A DNA stretch of 64,000 nucleotides from Streptomyces olivochromogenes (GTDB lineage Bacteria; Actinomycetota; Actinomycetes; Streptomycetales; Streptomycetaceae): positions 124,001 to 188,000 of the forward strand of contig NZ_KQ948454.1 of the NCBI RefSeq assembly GCF_001514115.1. The letters run 5' to 3'. The translations under genes and the position numbers were made by a program. Of the stretch, positions 35,515 to 45,964 are shown piece after piece. The notes beneath the pieces were generated by a model. It did not search any database. It worked only from the letters and a program-made list of their open reading frames with translations, and was not told the DNA's origin. Each line of letters starts with the position of its first letter. Within the stretch, counting starts at the first letter, position 1.

Positions 35515-36669
35515 ATGCCCGCGTGCCCGGAGACCGAACGGTTCGGCGCGCTGTTGCGTTCGCTGAAGAACCGGTCCGGTCTGAGTTACGAGGCCCTCGC
35601 CAAGAAGACCGGCACGGCCGGGTCCACACTGCACCGCTACTGCCGCGGCACTTCGGTGCCCCAGGACTACGGAAGCGTGCACCGGTTCGCCACCGCCTGC
35701 GGCGCGACCCCGGACGAACTGCGGACGCTGCACCGGCAGTGGGCCCTGGCCGACGCCGCCCGGACGGAGCCGGGGACGGCGACGGGGACGGAGGCCGACG
35801 CAGTCGTTGTTGAGGTCGTCGATCTCGTGGACAGCGACGGCGCCGAGGAGCCGGAGACCGCGGAGCCGGGAGCGGTGGAACCGGGGGTCGTGCAACCGGA
35901 AGCGGTGGATCCGGAAGCGGTCGAGGTCGGGTCGATTCGGCCGGTCCGTCAGGGCCGGTTCCGTCTCGACCAGTTCCGGCAGGGCCGGTTCCGTGTCGTG
36001 GTGATCGGCGCCGTGGTCCTGACGCTCGGCGTCTCCGCCTGGGCCCTGACGACCGATCACCCGTCATCCGGCGTGGGCAGCGGCGGCGGCTCCACGGCGG
36101 ACGGCCGTCTGCTCTTCTCGGCCGCCTGTCAGCCCGTGGTGGCCATGGGCCAGCACGACGCGTGCGTGGGCGAGGTACAACGGCTGCTGCACGCCAAGGG
36201 CGCGGACATCGACGTCGACTCGGACTTCGGCCCGCAGACGCTGCGCCGGGTCACCGCCTTCCAGGTGTTCACCGGTCTCCAGCCCAACGGAGTCGTCGGG
36301 GAAGCCACCAAGAAGGCGCTCTACACCTCGAACGTGCGCATGACCGTCTGGCCGCCGGCGAAGGTACGGCAGCACATCCGCGCGGTCTTCACCGACGCGC
36401 CCGACGCGGCGGTCGCCATCGCGGACTGCCAGTCGTTCCTCGACCCGCTGCACATCCTGCCCAACACCAACGGCACCCGTAACTGGGGTCTGTTCCAGAT
36501 CTCCGACCTGCGCCTGCGCGAGCTGGGCGGGACCCCGCGTCAGGCGCTGGACCCGGAGTGGAACATCAGGGCGGCCGAGCGCCTCTGGAGCAAGAAGCGC
36601 GACTTCCACGACTGGCCGAACTGCGAGCGCGCGGTCAAGGGCGCCGCCACCACCGCGCCCGCAGGGTAG
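35515..36669 (+). CDS. HTH-transmembrane-peptidoglycan-binding-lysozyme-like protein
   Basis: A 384-residue protein with an unusual architecture. Residues about 8-75 are an XRE-type HTH (LKNRSGLSYEALAKKTG...TLHRYCRGTSVPQDYG). An acidic Glu/Pro/Val repeat linker follows, with GRFRLDQFRQGRFR before one helix (VVVIGAVVLTLGVSAWAL, about 163-180). Outside, residues about 205-270 form a PG_binding_1 domain (CVGEVQRLLHAKG...DFGPQTLRRVTAFQ). The C-terminal 110 residues resemble a transglycosylase/lysozyme fold (AVAIADCQSFLDP...NWGLFQIS...WNIRAAERLW). It might couple cell-wall state to transcription. ATG 35515 has AGGGGGGAA upstream. Confidence 0.78.
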   Translation: MPACPETERFGALLRSLKNRSGLSYEALAKKTGTAGSTLHRYCRGTSVPQDYGSVHRFATACGATPDELRTLHRQWALADAARTEPGTATGTEADAVVVEVVDLVDSDGAEEPETAEPGAVEPGVVQPEAVDPEAVEVGSIRPVRQGRFRLDQFRQGRFRVVVIGAVVLTLGVSAWALTTDHPSSGVGSGGGSTADGRLLFSAACQPVVAMGQHDACVGEVQRLLHAKGADIDVDSDFGPQTLRRVTAFQVFTGLQPNGVVGEATKKALYTSNVRMTVWPPAKVRQHIRAVFTDAPDAAVAIADCQSFLDPLHILPNTNGTRNWGLFQISDLRLRELGGTPRQALDPEWNIRAAERLWSKKRDFHDWPNCERAVKGAATTAPAG

Positions 36670-36702
36670 CGGCGGCCCACCGGAATCCCGGTGGACCGCC
36701 GC
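36669..36702. terminator. Bidirectional terminator between the HTH-PGB gene and purH
   Basis: GCGGCGG-C-CCACCG pairs with CGGTGG-A-CCGCCGC, with one mismatch and a 6-nt loop, starting at the last base of the rightward stop codon. Confidence 0.85.
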
Positions 36703-36724
36703 GCACGCACCGACCTGCCGTGGA

Positions 36725-38314
36725 TCAGTGGAAGAAGTGCCGCGTCCCCGTGAAGTACATGGTGATGCCCGCCTTCTTCGCGGCCTCGACCACCAGCTCG
36801 TCACGGACCGAACCGCCGGGCTGGACCACGGCCCTGACACCCGCCTCGGCGAGGATCTCCAGACCGTCGGGGAACGGGAAGAACGCGTCCGAGGCCGCGT
36901 ACGACCCGCGGGCCCGCTCGGCGCCCGCCCGCTCGACCGCGAGCTTCGCGGAGTCCACGCGGTTGACCTGGCCCATGCCGACGCCGACCGAGGCGCCGTC
37001 CTTGGCGAGCAGGATCGCGTTGGACTTCACCGCGCGGCAGGCCCGCCAGGCGAAGGCCAGCTCGTCGAGCTCACCCTCGTTCAGGGCGTCACCGGTCGCC
37101 AGGGTCCAGCTCGCCGGGTTGTCGCCGTCGGCCTGGAGGCGGTCGGTGACCTGGAGCAGCGCGCCGCCGTCGATCGGCTTGAGCTCGGTCGGGTTCGCGG
37201 GCGCACGGTGGGCGCGCAGCACGCGGATGTTCTTCTTCTTGGTGAGGGCTTCGAGGGCGCCGTCCTCGTACTCGGGCGCCACGATGACCTCGGTGAAGAT
37301 CTCGGCGACCTGCTCCGCCATCTCCTTCGTCACCGGCCGGTTGACCGCGATCACACCGCCGAACGCGGACAGCGGGTCACAGGCGTGCGCCTTGCGGTGC
37401 GCCTCGGCGACGTTCGAGGCGATCGCGATGCCGCACGGGTTGGCGTGCTTGATGATCGCGACGCAGGGGTCCTCGTGGTCGTACGCGGCACGGCGCGCGG
37501 CGTCCGTGTCCGTGTAGTTGTTGTACGACATCTCCTTGCCGTGCAGCTGCTCGGCCTCCGCGAGACCGCCGGCGCCCGAGGTGTAGAGGGCGGCGGGCTG
37601 GTGCGGGTTCTCGCCGTAGCGGAGGGTGTGCGCGCGCTCCCAGGTGGCACCGAGGAAGTCGGGGAACCGGGAGGCGTCGACGGGGGCGTACTCGGAGGCG
37701 AACCAGGAGGCGACGGCGACGTCGTACGCGGCCGTGTGCTGGAAGGCCTCGGCCGCGAGCCGCTTACGGGTGGTGAGGTCGAAGCCGCCGGTCTTCACGG
37801 CGGAGAGGACGTCGCCGTAACGGTCGGGGCTGGTGACGACGGCCACGGACGGGTGGTTCTTGGCGGCGGCACGGACCATCGAGGGCCCGCCGATGTCGAT
37901 CTGCTCGACGCACTCGTCGGGCGTCGCGCCCGAGGCGACGGTCTCACGGAAGGGGTAGAGGTTGACGACGACGAGGTCGAACGGCTTGACGCCCAGCTCT
38001 TCCAGCTGCCGCTGGTGGTCGGGCAGACGCAGGTCGGCGAGGATGCCGGCGTGGACCTTGGGGTGCAGGGTCTTGACGCGGCCGTCCAGGCACTCGGGGA
38101 AGCCGGTCAGGTCCTCGACCTTGACGACGGGGACCCCGGCCGCGGCGATCTTGGCGGCGGTGGAGCCGGTGGAGACGAGCTCGACACCGGCCTCGTGGAG
38201 CCCGCGGGCAAGCTCTTCGAGCCCGGTCTTGTCGTAGACGCTGACGAGCGCGCGCCGGATGACCCGCTTGGTGCCCTCGGTGCTCTCGGCCGTGACTGTG
38301 CTGTCGGCGGTCAC
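36725..38314 (-). CDS. purH: Bifunctional AICAR transformylase/IMP cyclohydrolase
   Basis: A 529-residue PurH that catalyses the last two steps of IMP synthesis. The N-terminal IMP cyclohydrolase/MGS-like domain is seen as [31 protein letters not shown], and [16 protein letters not shown]. The transformylase domain has [22 protein letters not shown] (about residue 285) and [12 protein letters not shown]. It starts 1 bp inside the purN stop (ATGA), so the two are translationally coupled. Confidence 0.96.
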   Translation of the reverse strand: MTADSTVTAESTEGTKRVIRRALVSVYDKTGLEELARGLHEAGVELVSTGSTAAKIAAAGVPVVKVEDLTGFPECLDGRVKTLHPKVHAGILADLRLPDHQRQLEELGVKPFDLVVVNLYPFRETVASGATPDECVEQIDIGGPSMVRAAAKNHPSVAVVTSPDRYGDVLSAVKTGGFDLTTRKRLAAEAFQHTAAYDVAVASWFASEYAPVDASRFPDFLGATWERAHTLRYGENPHQPAALYTSGAGGLAEAEQLHGKEMSYNNYTDTDAARRAAYDHEDPCVAIIKHANPCGIAIASNVAEAHRKAHACDPLSAFGGVIAVNRPVTKEMAEQVAEIFTEVIVAPEYEDGALEALTKKKNIRVLRAHRAPANPTELKPIDGGALLQVTDRLQADGDNPASWTLATGDALNEGELDELAFAWRACRAVKSNAILLAKDGASVGVGMGQVNRVDSAKLAVERAGAERARGSYAASDAFFPFPDGLEILAEAGVRAVVQPGGSVRDELVVEAAKKAGITMYFTGTRHFFH

Positions 38315-38931
38315 TGGATAACTACCTTTCGTCCCTCAATGCGATAGCCGTTGCGGGCGAGCCGCCCCACGACATCGACGAGCAGTCTTCGCTCGACTTC
38401 CTTGATGCGCTCGTGCAGAGCGCTCTCGTCGTCCTCGTCCCGGACCTCCACCACGCCCTGAGCGATGATCGGTCCGGTGTCGACGCCGTCGTCGACGAAG
38501 TGGACGGTGCAGCCGGTGACCTTCGCGCCGTACGCGAGCGCGTCGCGTACGCCGTGGGCCCCCGGGAAACTGGGCAGCAGGGCGGGATGCGTGTTGACGA
38601 ACCGCCCACCGAACCGGGCGAGGAATTCCTTCCCCACGATCTTCATGAATCCCGCGGAGACCACCAGGTCGGGCTCGTGGTCGGACACGGCCTCGGCGAG
38701 CGCGCTGTCCCACTCGTCCCGGGTGTCGTAGTCCTTGACGCGGCGGACGAAGGCGGGGATCCCGGCCCGCTCGGCCCGGGCGAGCCCTTCGATGCCGTCG
38801 CGGTCGGCGCCCACGGCCACGATCTCGGCCCCGTAGGCCTCCGGGCCGGCCGCGGCGATGCCGTCGAGCAGTGCCTGCAGATTCGTGCCTGATCCGGAGA
38901 CCAGCACGACGAGGCGCTTGGTCTTGGCCAC
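38311..38931 (-). CDS. purN: Phosphoribosylglycinamide formyltransferase
   Basis: A 206-residue GAR transformylase using 10-formyl-THF. It has the substrate loop [12 protein letters not shown], the catalytic Asn/His of [14 protein letters not shown], and the Asp of [12 protein letters not shown]. The start GTG 38931 was chosen from family length; the frame upstream is repeat-rich and non-coding. A plausible promoter lies at -35 TTGCTG (39027-39022) and -10 TAGACT (39005-39000), spaced 16 bp. Confidence 0.95.
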   Translation of the reverse strand: MAKTKRLVVLVSGSGTNLQALLDGIAAAGPEAYGAEIVAVGADRDGIEGLARAERAGIPAFVRRVKDYDTRDEWDSALAEAVSDHEPDLVVSAGFMKIVGKEFLARFGGRFVNTHPALLPSFPGAHGVRDALAYGAKVTGCTVHFVDDGVDTGPIIAQGVVEVRDEDDESALHERIKEVERRLLVDVVGRLARNGYRIEGRKVVIQ

Positions 38932-39396
38932 GACGGGGCCCTTTCTCGGGGGAGCGTTTGTACGGTCGTACGAATGCTTCGCGCCCCTGGATACAGGGAA
39001 GTCTACAAACCGGCCGACCGTCAGCAACGATACCGGCACACCGGGCGGCCCCCACGGGACGGGGGCGTGGCCGGAAGGTAGCGTCTGCGGTGGATCCTCC
39101 CGGGAACACCGTTCAGCACGGGGAACGCCCTGTGCGCTTGGGACGTTGACCTGGGACGGGTAGAACGTTCGGGGTACGAGCCCCAGGGGCGAACGTCCGG
39201 GGCGCGGGCCTCGGACGGAAGACCCGGGGCAGGGACTCCATGGAGCGGTGCCCGGGGTGCGAATCCCGGGTCCTGATCCTGAAAACGAACGCCCGGGGTG
39301 CGAGCCCCGGGCAGGACGCTCGGGGTGCGCGTCGCGAGCACGATGCCGTGTGGACACGCCGCCCGCCAGAACCACCAAGGGGAAGACGCACACCTG
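38932..39396. promoter_or_regulatory. purN upstream region with hairpin-rich degenerate repeats
   Basis: Besides the purN promoter, an inverted GTACG-GT-CGTAC (38960-38971) and a run of six degenerate units of about 25-37 bp fill 39158-39343. Most units carry a CGGGG...GAGCCCCGGG stem. Open frames crossing this are not supported. Confidence 0.55.
39158..39343. repeat. Degenerate tandem array, GAACGYYCGGGGTGCGAG-type unit
   Basis: Six diverged units begin near 39159, 39187, 39214, 39246, 39280 and 39313. The shared core is (G)AACGYYCGGGGTGCGAG, often closed by CCCCGGGC, so each unit can form a short stem. The array lies between divergent purN and the rightward membrane-protein gene. It may be an RNA element or a decayed repeat; unit boundaries are approximate. 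Confidence 0.55.
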
Positions 39397-40247
<851 letters not shown>

Positions 40248-40248
<1 letters not shown>

Positions 40249-40405
40249 CGCCCCGTCAGGGGCGCGAGGAACTGCGCGCCCAGCCCCCACGCACCCGCAG
40301 CAAATTAACCGCCCGCCCGGGGGCTGGGGCGCAGCCCCTGGGGGGTCTGGGGCGCAGCCTCAGGGGATGGGAATGGGTAGGGGCGGCGGGGGCGAGGAAC
40401 CGAGG
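40248..40405. repeat. Dispersed terminator repeat, copy at 40.25 kb
   Basis: It begins with the hairpin GCGCCCC-GTCA-GGGGCGC (40248-40265), followed by GAGGAACTGCGCGCCCAGC and a CCCCCACGCACCCGC segment. GGGGCTGGGGCGCAGCCCC and TAGGGGCGGCGGGGGCGAG follow, the latter shared with about 29498-29515. The hairpin begins at the last base of the rightward stop and should terminate both flanking genes. Confidence 0.75.
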
Positions 40406-40422
40406 GGGCCTCACTCACGCCG

Positions 40423-41928
40423 TCACTCCGTGTCATCGGAGGGCAAGAGGTCGTACGGCGCCAGGCTCGGATCCCGAGCCGGGCCCGACCCCGAAGCCGA
40501 ACCCACCCCCACCTTCGAATTCGCCCCCACCGTAGAAGTCGCCTCCCCCTTCGCAACCGGCTCCACCGGACCCCCCTCACCACGCGACCGCCACGCCCCC
40601 CACGAGAACCACGAGGGCCGAGAGAGCCACGCAGGCCGAGAAACCCCCCGTCGCCGCCGAAGCTCCCACCCCCACAACCCCACCCCCACAGGAACCCCCA
40701 CCCCCACCGTCCAAACCACCACCGCTCCGCCCACCTGCCACCACACCGGCCCGAAGTGAGCCAGCGCCGCCACCCCCAACGGCCCACCCGCCACCCCGGC
40801 AAGCACCGCCATCACCAACCCGCACAACACGGCCGCGACCCCCACCCCCACCGCGACCCGCCCCCACGACCAGGCCTCACGCCCCTCCCCCGGCGCCCCC
40901 GCGGTCACCAGGAACCACGCCACCGTCACCCCCGCCACCACCGGCACCCCCATCCCCACCTCAGTCCACACCGTCCCGGGCACAGGCACCGCCGCCAGCA
41001 GCGGAAACGCCGGCAACAACGGCCCCGGCCCCGACGCGGACAACGGCCCCGCGACATGCCCGGCCCCCAGCACGACCCCGGGCCCGAGCCCGTACGCGGC
41101 CCCCCACACCGCCGCGTTCGGCACGAGCGCCAGACAGAGCAGCAGTACCGCGAACCGCCCCGACCACACCTCGGTGAGCTGCGCGAACGAGGCCCGGGCG
41201 ACATCGCCGTGCCACACCAGCGACACCGCCACCAACAGCGAGCCACCCCAGACGAGCACCGCCGCCCCGGCCCCGGCCGCCCGCGCCGAGGCCCCGAAGA
41301 ACTCGGGCGAGCAACGGCGTACACCGGCGGGCATCACGGCGAGCAACCGCCGGACCCGCGCGGGCACAGGGAAGCCGGCGCGTCCGTACGTCGCCCACAC
41401 CCCCATCCCCGCCGCACTCCCGGCGAGCAGCGGCAGGCATCCGGCGGTCCACACCCACGAAGGCCGCAACTCCCCGCCCGAGCAGTACAGCGCGGCCACC
41501 AGTCCGACCGTCAGATAGCCCCCGACGACCCCCGTCCACACCGTGCCCGGCTCCGCCTCGGCCTCGGCGTCCGCCACACCGCGCGCCGCCCGGTACAGCA
41601 GCCACACGGGCAGGACGACCAGCAGCAGCGGTGTCACACCCACCGGCATGGGCAGGCCCGACAGGGTCTCGGTGCGGATCAGCTCCACGCCGTGTGCGAG
41701 CAGCCACAACGCGGCGGCCACGTGCAGCGATCCACTCGGTCCGCTGTCCGGATAGGGCGAGCTGATCCACAGCATCATGACGAGGACGGCGAACGAGCCG
41801 AGCCCGAGCCCCGCCGCGAGGGCGCCACCCAGGAGGCTGGCGCCCAGTCCGGGTGAACGGTGGCGCATCCGGGTGAGCAGGGGCGACAACGACAGCCTGC
41901 GGTCGGTCATTTGGGTCACGCCCGCCAT
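40423..41928 (-). CDS. perM: DUF6350/PerM-like cell-division membrane protein
   Basis: A 501-residue polytopic protein with about ten helices, for example [34 protein letters not shown] and [18 protein letters not shown]. It matches DUF6350, the family of mycobacterial PerM (Rv0955), whose gene likewise lies beside purN and purH. PerM supports cell division and persistence in mycobacteria; the role in Streptomyces is inferred. The C-terminal 60 residues are Ser/Gly/Glu-rich and probably cytosolic. ATG 41928 or 41910 is the start. Confidence 0.82.
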   Translation of the reverse strand: MAGVTQMTDRRLSLSPLLTRMRHRSPGLGASLLGGALAAGLGLGSFAVLVMMLWISSPYPDSGPSGSLHVAAALWLLAHGVELIRTETLSGLPMPVGVTPLLLVVLPVWLLYRAARGVADAEAEAEPGTVWTGVVGGYLTVGLVAALYCSGGELRPSWVWTAGCLPLLAGSAAGMGVWATYGRAGFPVPARVRRLLAVMPAGVRRCSPEFFGASARAAGAGAAVLVWGGSLLVAVSLVWHGDVARASFAQLTEVWSGRFAVLLLCLALVPNAAVWGAAYGLGPGVVLGAGHVAGPLSASGPGPLLPAFPLLAAVPVPGTVWTEVGMGVPVVAGVTVAWFLVTAGAPGEGREAWSWGRVAVGVGVAAVLCGLVMAVLAGVAGGPLGVAALAHFGPVWWQVGGAVVVWTVGVGVPVGVGLWGWELRRRRGVSRPAWLSRPSWFSWGAWRSRGEGGPVEPVAKGEATSTVGANSKVGVGSASGSGPARDPSLAPYDLLPSDDTE

Positions 41929-42024
41929 GCTCCCAACGACACGCGCTTTCTCGTCGTAACAGGCGAACCTCGGATGTGTCGCTCAATATGCAGCTATGTA
42001 CTTTTTCGTACTAAGGGGAGCCCT

Positions 42025-43293
42025 ATGGGGTCCGACATGACGCGCACCCCTGAGACCCCGCTGCCCTCCCCCAAGGAGCGCCGCCGCCTGCGCGAGGCCC
42101 AGTCGCTGAGCCAGGCCGACGTCGCGGCCGCGGTGGGCGTCACCCGTGCGACGGTGCGCTCGTGGGAGAACGGCCGTACGACGCCACGCGGCACCAAACG
42201 GGACGCGTACGCACGACTTCTGACGGGCGCCAAGGAGGTGACCCCCCATCAGGAGAACCCGGCTCCCGCCCTGGTCGGCGCCGCCACCGGCTCCGTACAG
42301 GCGTCCCCCGACCGCGCCGAACCCACCCCCGAGCCGCCCTCCGAAACCCCACCCGCCGCCGAGCTCGCCCCCAAACCCGATCCCGAATCCGATCCCGAAC
42401 TCGGCCCTGCCCCCGCGCTCGACCCCGAACCCGAACTCGGCCCCAGACCCGAACCCGGCCCCAGACCCGAAGCCGAACTCGAACCCCTTTCGACCTCCCT
42501 GACGCCCGATCAGGCCTTCGACGCCCTCTACGCGTTCTGCGCCCCCGCCCTCGTACGGCAGACCTACCTGCTCACCGGGCGGCGCGAACTGGCGCGCGAG
42601 TCGGTGGAGCGCGCCTTCCAGCTGGCCTGGCACCGCTGGCCCGAGGTGGCCATGGACCGCGATCCGGCGGGGTGGGTGCGGGCGACGGCGCACGAGTTCG
42701 CGCTCTCGCCCTGGCACAGGCTGCGCCCCCGGCACCGCAACCCGGAGCCGCCGCCCACCGCCCCCGCGGACCGCGCGCTGCTCGACGTACTCCTGCAACT
42801 GCCGCCCGTGTACCGGCGGACCCTACTGCTCTACGACGGGGTCGGGCTCGATCTGCCGGAGACCGCGGCCGAGACGGAGGCGAGCACGCCCGCGGCGGCC
42901 AACCGGCTGCTGCACGCGCGCGAGGCCGTGGCCAGGCGGCTGCCTGAGCTGGCGGAGCCGAAGGAGTTGCACCGGCGACTCGCCGAGGTCGCCTCCGCCG
43001 AGCGGCTGCGCGCCGCGAAGCCCACCACGGTCCGCTGGGGCGGAGAGCAGCGCGCCCGGCACTGGACCCGCGCCGCCATCGCCTTCACGGTCGTCCTCAT
43101 CGGCGCCACGACACTGACACTCCGTACGGCCCCGGACCACTACGAGCCGCCGCTCGCGCCCGGCGCCACGGTGCACGGGGTGCCGCCCCGGGTCGCGCCC
43201 GGACCGCTGTCCGCGGAGGAGCTGGCCCTGCGCGCCAAGCTCAAGGGGGAGACGGTCAGCGGGCCGGAGCGGCTGGTTCCGAAGGCAGGCTGA
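42025..43293 (+). CDS. HTH protein with sigma-factor-like core and a membrane helix
   Basis: A 422-residue composite. Residues about 12-70 are an XRE HTH (LREAQSLSQADVAAAVGVTR...WENGRTTPRG). An acidic Pro/Glu repeat (PDPESDPELGPAPALDPEPE and PRPEPGPRPEAE) follows. A helical region reads like sigma-70 region 2 (FDALYAFCAPALVRQTYLL...FQLAWHRWPEVAMD) and region 4 (LLDVLLQLPPVYRRTLLLY...TPAAANRLLHARE). A helix near the C-terminus (AAIAFTVVLIGATTLTL) anchors it. The fusion could be a membrane-held ECF-like factor. ATG 42025 has AAGGGGAG 5 bp upstream, and a GTACTTTTTCGTAC stem lies 11 bp further up. Confidence 0.74.
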   Translation: MGSDMTRTPETPLPSPKERRRLREAQSLSQADVAAAVGVTRATVRSWENGRTTPRGTKRDAYARLLTGAKEVTPHQENPAPALVGAATGSVQASPDRAEPTPEPPSETPPAAELAPKPDPESDPELGPAPALDPEPELGPRPEPGPRPEAELEPLSTSLTPDQAFDALYAFCAPALVRQTYLLTGRRELARESVERAFQLAWHRWPEVAMDRDPAGWVRATAHEFALSPWHRLRPRHRNPEPPPTAPADRALLDVLLQLPPVYRRTLLLYDGVGLDLPETAAETEASTPAAANRLLHAREAVARRLPELAEPKELHRRLAEVASAERLRAAKPTTVRWGGEQRARHWTRAAIAFTVVLIGATTLTLRTAPDHYEPPLAPGATVHGVPPRVAPGPLSAEELALRAKLKGETVSGPERLVPKAG

Positions 43294-43307
43294 GCCGGGT
43301 ACGACGA

Positions 43308-43340
43308 CGGGCTCGCACCCCCCGTGGGGACGCGAGCCCG
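43308..43340. terminator. Bidirectional terminator between the HTH gene and sucD
   Basis: CGGGCTCGC pairs with GCGAGCCCG, with an internal CCCC/GGGG extension. It lies in the 79-bp gap between convergent stops. Confidence 0.85.
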
Positions 43341-43372
43341 TTCAGTCTGGAGAAGGTCCAGCCTGGAGAAGG

Positions 43373-44257
43373 TCAGCCGGCGAGGATCTCGCGGGCCAGC
43401 TTCGCCGTCTCGGTCGGCGTCTTGCCGACCTTGACGCCGGCGGCCTCGAGGGCCTCCTTCTTCGCGGCGGCCGTGCCGGAGGAGCCGGAGACGATGGCGC
43501 CGGCGTGGCCCATGGTCTTGCCCTCGGGCGCGGTGAAGCCGGCGACGTAGCCGACGACCGGCTTCGTCACGTTCTTGGCGATGAAGTCCGCCGCACGCTC
43601 CTCGGCGTCGCCGCCGATCTCACCGATCATGACGATCAGGTCGGTGTCGGGGTCGGCCTCGAACGCGGCGAGCGCGTCGATGTGCGTCGTACCGATGACC
43701 GGGTCGCCACCGATGCCGACGGCGGACGAGAAGCCGATGTCACGGAGCTCGTACATCATCTGGTATGTCAGCGTGCCGGACTTCGAGACCAGGCCGATGC
43801 GGCCCGGCTTCGTGATGTCGCCCGGGATGATGCCGGCGTTCGACTGGCCCGGGGTGATGAGACCGGGGCAGTTCGGGCCGATGATGCGGGTCTTGTTGCC
43901 CTTCGACTTCGCGTACGCCCAGAAGGCGGCGGAGTCGTGGACGGCGATGCCCTCGGTGATGACGACCGCGAGGGGGATCTCCGCGTCGATCGCCTCGACG
44001 ACGGCGGCCTTGGCGAAGGCCGGCGGCACGAAGAGGACGGACACGTTGGCGCCCGTCTTCTCCATGGCCTCGGCGACCGTGCCGAAGACCGGGATCTCGG
44101 TGCCGTCGATGTCGACGGACGTGCCCGCCTTGCGCGGGTTCACGCCACCGACGATGTTCGTGCCGTCGGCCAGCATGAGCTTGGTGTGCTTCATGCCCGT
44201 GGCACCGGTCATGCCCTGGACGATGACCTTGCTGTCCTTGTTGAGGAAGATAGCCAT
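43373..44257 (-). CDS. sucD: Succinyl-CoA synthetase alpha subunit
   Basis: A 294-residue CoA-binding subunit of the TCA-cycle ligase. It has the CoA loop [25 protein letters not shown], and the phosphorylated active-site His in [15 protein letters not shown] (about residue 246). It follows sucC by 21 bp in one operon. Confidence 0.97.
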   Translation of the reverse strand: MAIFLNKDSKVIVQGMTGATGMKHTKLMLADGTNIVGGVNPRKAGTSVDIDGTEIPVFGTVAEAMEKTGANVSVLFVPPAFAKAAVVEAIDAEIPLAVVITEGIAVHDSAAFWAYAKSKGNKTRIIGPNCPGLITPGQSNAGIIPGDITKPGRIGLVSKSGTLTYQMMYELRDIGFSSAVGIGGDPVIGTTHIDALAAFEADPDTDLIVMIGEIGGDAEERAADFIAKNVTKPVVGYVAGFTAPEGKTMGHAGAIVSGSSGTAAAKKEALEAAGVKVGKTPTETAKLAREILAG

Positions 44258-44278
44258 GGCGGTTGTTTCCCTCGTCCC

Positions 44279-45457
44279 TTACTTCGCAGCCGCGAGCTCG
44301 GCGGCCTTGTCGGCCGCGCCGTCCATGGTGTCCACGCGCTGGACCAGCGGGTGGTTGGCGTCCGACAGGATCTTGCGGCCCAGCTCGGCGTTGTTGCCGT
44401 CCAGACGCACGACCAGCGGCTTGGTGACTTCCTCGCCCTTGTCCTTGAGGAGCTGCAGCGCCTGGACGATGCCGTTGGCGACCTCGTCACAGGCGGTGAT
44501 GCCGCCGAAGACGTTGACGAAGACGGACTTAACGTCCGGGTCGCCGAGGATGATCTCCAGGCCGTTCGCCATCACCGCGGCGGAGGCGCCGCCACCGATG
44601 TCGAGGAAGTTGGCGGGCTTGACGCCGCCGTGGTTCTCACCGGCGTACGCGACGACGTCGAGGGTGCTCATGACGAGACCCGCGCCGTTGCCGATGATGC
44701 CGACCTCGCCGTCGAGCTTGACGTAGTTGAGGTTCTTGGCCTTGGCCGCCGCCTCGAGCGGGTTGGCGGCGGCGTGGTCGACCAGCGCCTCGTGCTCCGG
44801 CTGGCGGAACTCGGCGTTCTCGTCCAGCGACACCTTGCCGTCGAGCGCGATGACGCGGCCGTCGGCGACCTTGGCGAGCGGGTTGACCTCGACGAGGAGG
44901 GCGTCCTCCTTGATGAAGGTGTCCCACAGCGTCACCAGGATCTCGGCGACCTGCTCGGCGACCTCGGCCGGGAACTTCGCCTGGGCGACGATCTCGCGGG
45001 CCTTCTCGATCGAGACGCCCTCATTGGCGTCGACCGGGACCTTCGCGAGGGCCTCGGGGTTCTCCTCCGCGACGACCTCGATCTCCACGCCGCCCTGTAC
45101 GGACGCCATGGCGAGGAAGGTGCGGTTGGTGCGGTCGAGGAGGTACGAGACGTAGTACTCCTCGGCGATCTCGGGCGCGGTCTCGGCGATCATCACCTTG
45201 TGGACCGTGTGGCCCTTGATGTCCATGCCGAGGATGTCCGTCGCCCGGGCGACGGCCTCGTCCGGGGTGGCGGCGAGCTTGACGCCGCCGGCCTTGCCTC
45301 GGCCACCGACCTTCACCTGAGCCTTGACGACGGACTTGCCGCCAAGACGCTCGGTCGCCTCGCGGGCTGCCTCAGGCGTGTCAATGACTTCACCGGCCAG
45401 CACCGGTACACCGTGCTTGGCGAAGAGGTCCCTCGCCTGGTACTCGAACAGGTCCAC
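44279..45457 (-). CDS. sucC: Succinyl-CoA synthetase beta subunit
   Basis: A 392-residue ATP-grasp subunit ([20 protein letters not shown] with [18 protein letters not shown]). [11 protein letters not shown] and the phosphate-site [20 protein letters not shown] and [13 protein letters not shown] complete the family signature. GTG 45457 has GGGACGGA upstream. It pairs with SucD for substrate-level phosphorylation. Confidence 0.97.
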   Translation of the reverse strand: MDLFEYQARDLFAKHGVPVLAGEVIDTPEAAREATERLGGKSVVKAQVKVGGRGKAGGVKLAATPDEAVARATDILGMDIKGHTVHKVMIAETAPEIAEEYYVSYLLDRTNRTFLAMASVQGGVEIEVVAEENPEALAKVPVDANEGVSIEKAREIVAQAKFPAEVAEQVAEILVTLWDTFIKEDALLVEVNPLAKVADGRVIALDGKVSLDENAEFRQPEHEALVDHAAANPLEAAAKAKNLNYVKLDGEVGIIGNGAGLVMSTLDVVAYAGENHGGVKPANFLDIGGGASAAVMANGLEIILGDPDVKSVFVNVFGGITACDEVANGIVQALQLLKDKGEEVTKPLVVRLDGNNAELGRKILSDANHPLVQRVDTMDGAADKAAELAAAK

Positions 45458-45665
45458 GCGCGTCCGTCCCTATCAGTGATCTCGCGGTTCGTTGGATGCG
45501 TGGGCGTGCCGCGAAGGGCAACGTGACGTCCGCTGTCACAAGGGTGGCGCACACGGTGTCCGAGCGCGCGGCATGTCCGTCTCGCAGGTTATCGCCGCAG
45601 GACGTGGGTCCCTAAATCGCAGGTCACACCTGAGCGGTGATACCTGTCACAGATCTGGCCGGGAC

Positions 45666-45703
45666 GGGGCCTCACCAGGCTGGGGTTTGCCTGGTGAGGC
45701 CCC
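45666..45703 (-). terminator. Perfect 15-bp terminator hairpin
   Basis: GGGGCCTCACCAGGC pairs with GCCTGGTGAGGCCCC around an 8-nt loop. It is the distal of two hairpins ahead of sucC. Confidence 0.85.
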
Positions 45704-45725
45704 TCGAAGAGCCCCTGAGGGGCCC

Positions 45726-45765
45726 GGGGAGGGTGGTCCCCACCCCAATGGGGACCACCCTCCCC
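45726..45765 (-). terminator. Perfect 16-bp terminator hairpin
   Basis: GGGGAGGGTGGTCCCC pairs with GGGGACCACCCTCCCC around an 8-nt loop, 200 bp after the stop of the secreted-protein gene. Confidence 0.85.
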
Positions 45766-45964
45766 ATCCGCGGGGTTTCGGTCGGACAAGGCCGACGGCT
45801 TTCGGCCGTCCGGGGCCGTGGCCCCGCGAAGTCGGTCGGTGGATACAGCGCTACGGCGGGAGCGACGGTCAGACGCCGCGAAGCCGCCGACATTCATCTC
45901 GCCGCCGTAGGCCAGACCGGTGGCGCGGGCGGATGTTCAGGCCGCCAGCGGGGGAAGGACCGCC

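Larger units (their letters stand above)
45458..45964. promoter_or_regulatory. sucC promoter region and tandem terminators
   Basis: The right part holds two strong hairpins ending the leftward secreted-protein gene. The left part (45460-45660) must carry the sucC promoter. There a direct repeat, AGGTATCACC and AGGTGTGACC on the minus strand (about 45645-45622), is the only clear motif. I see no ORF. Confidence 0.5.
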
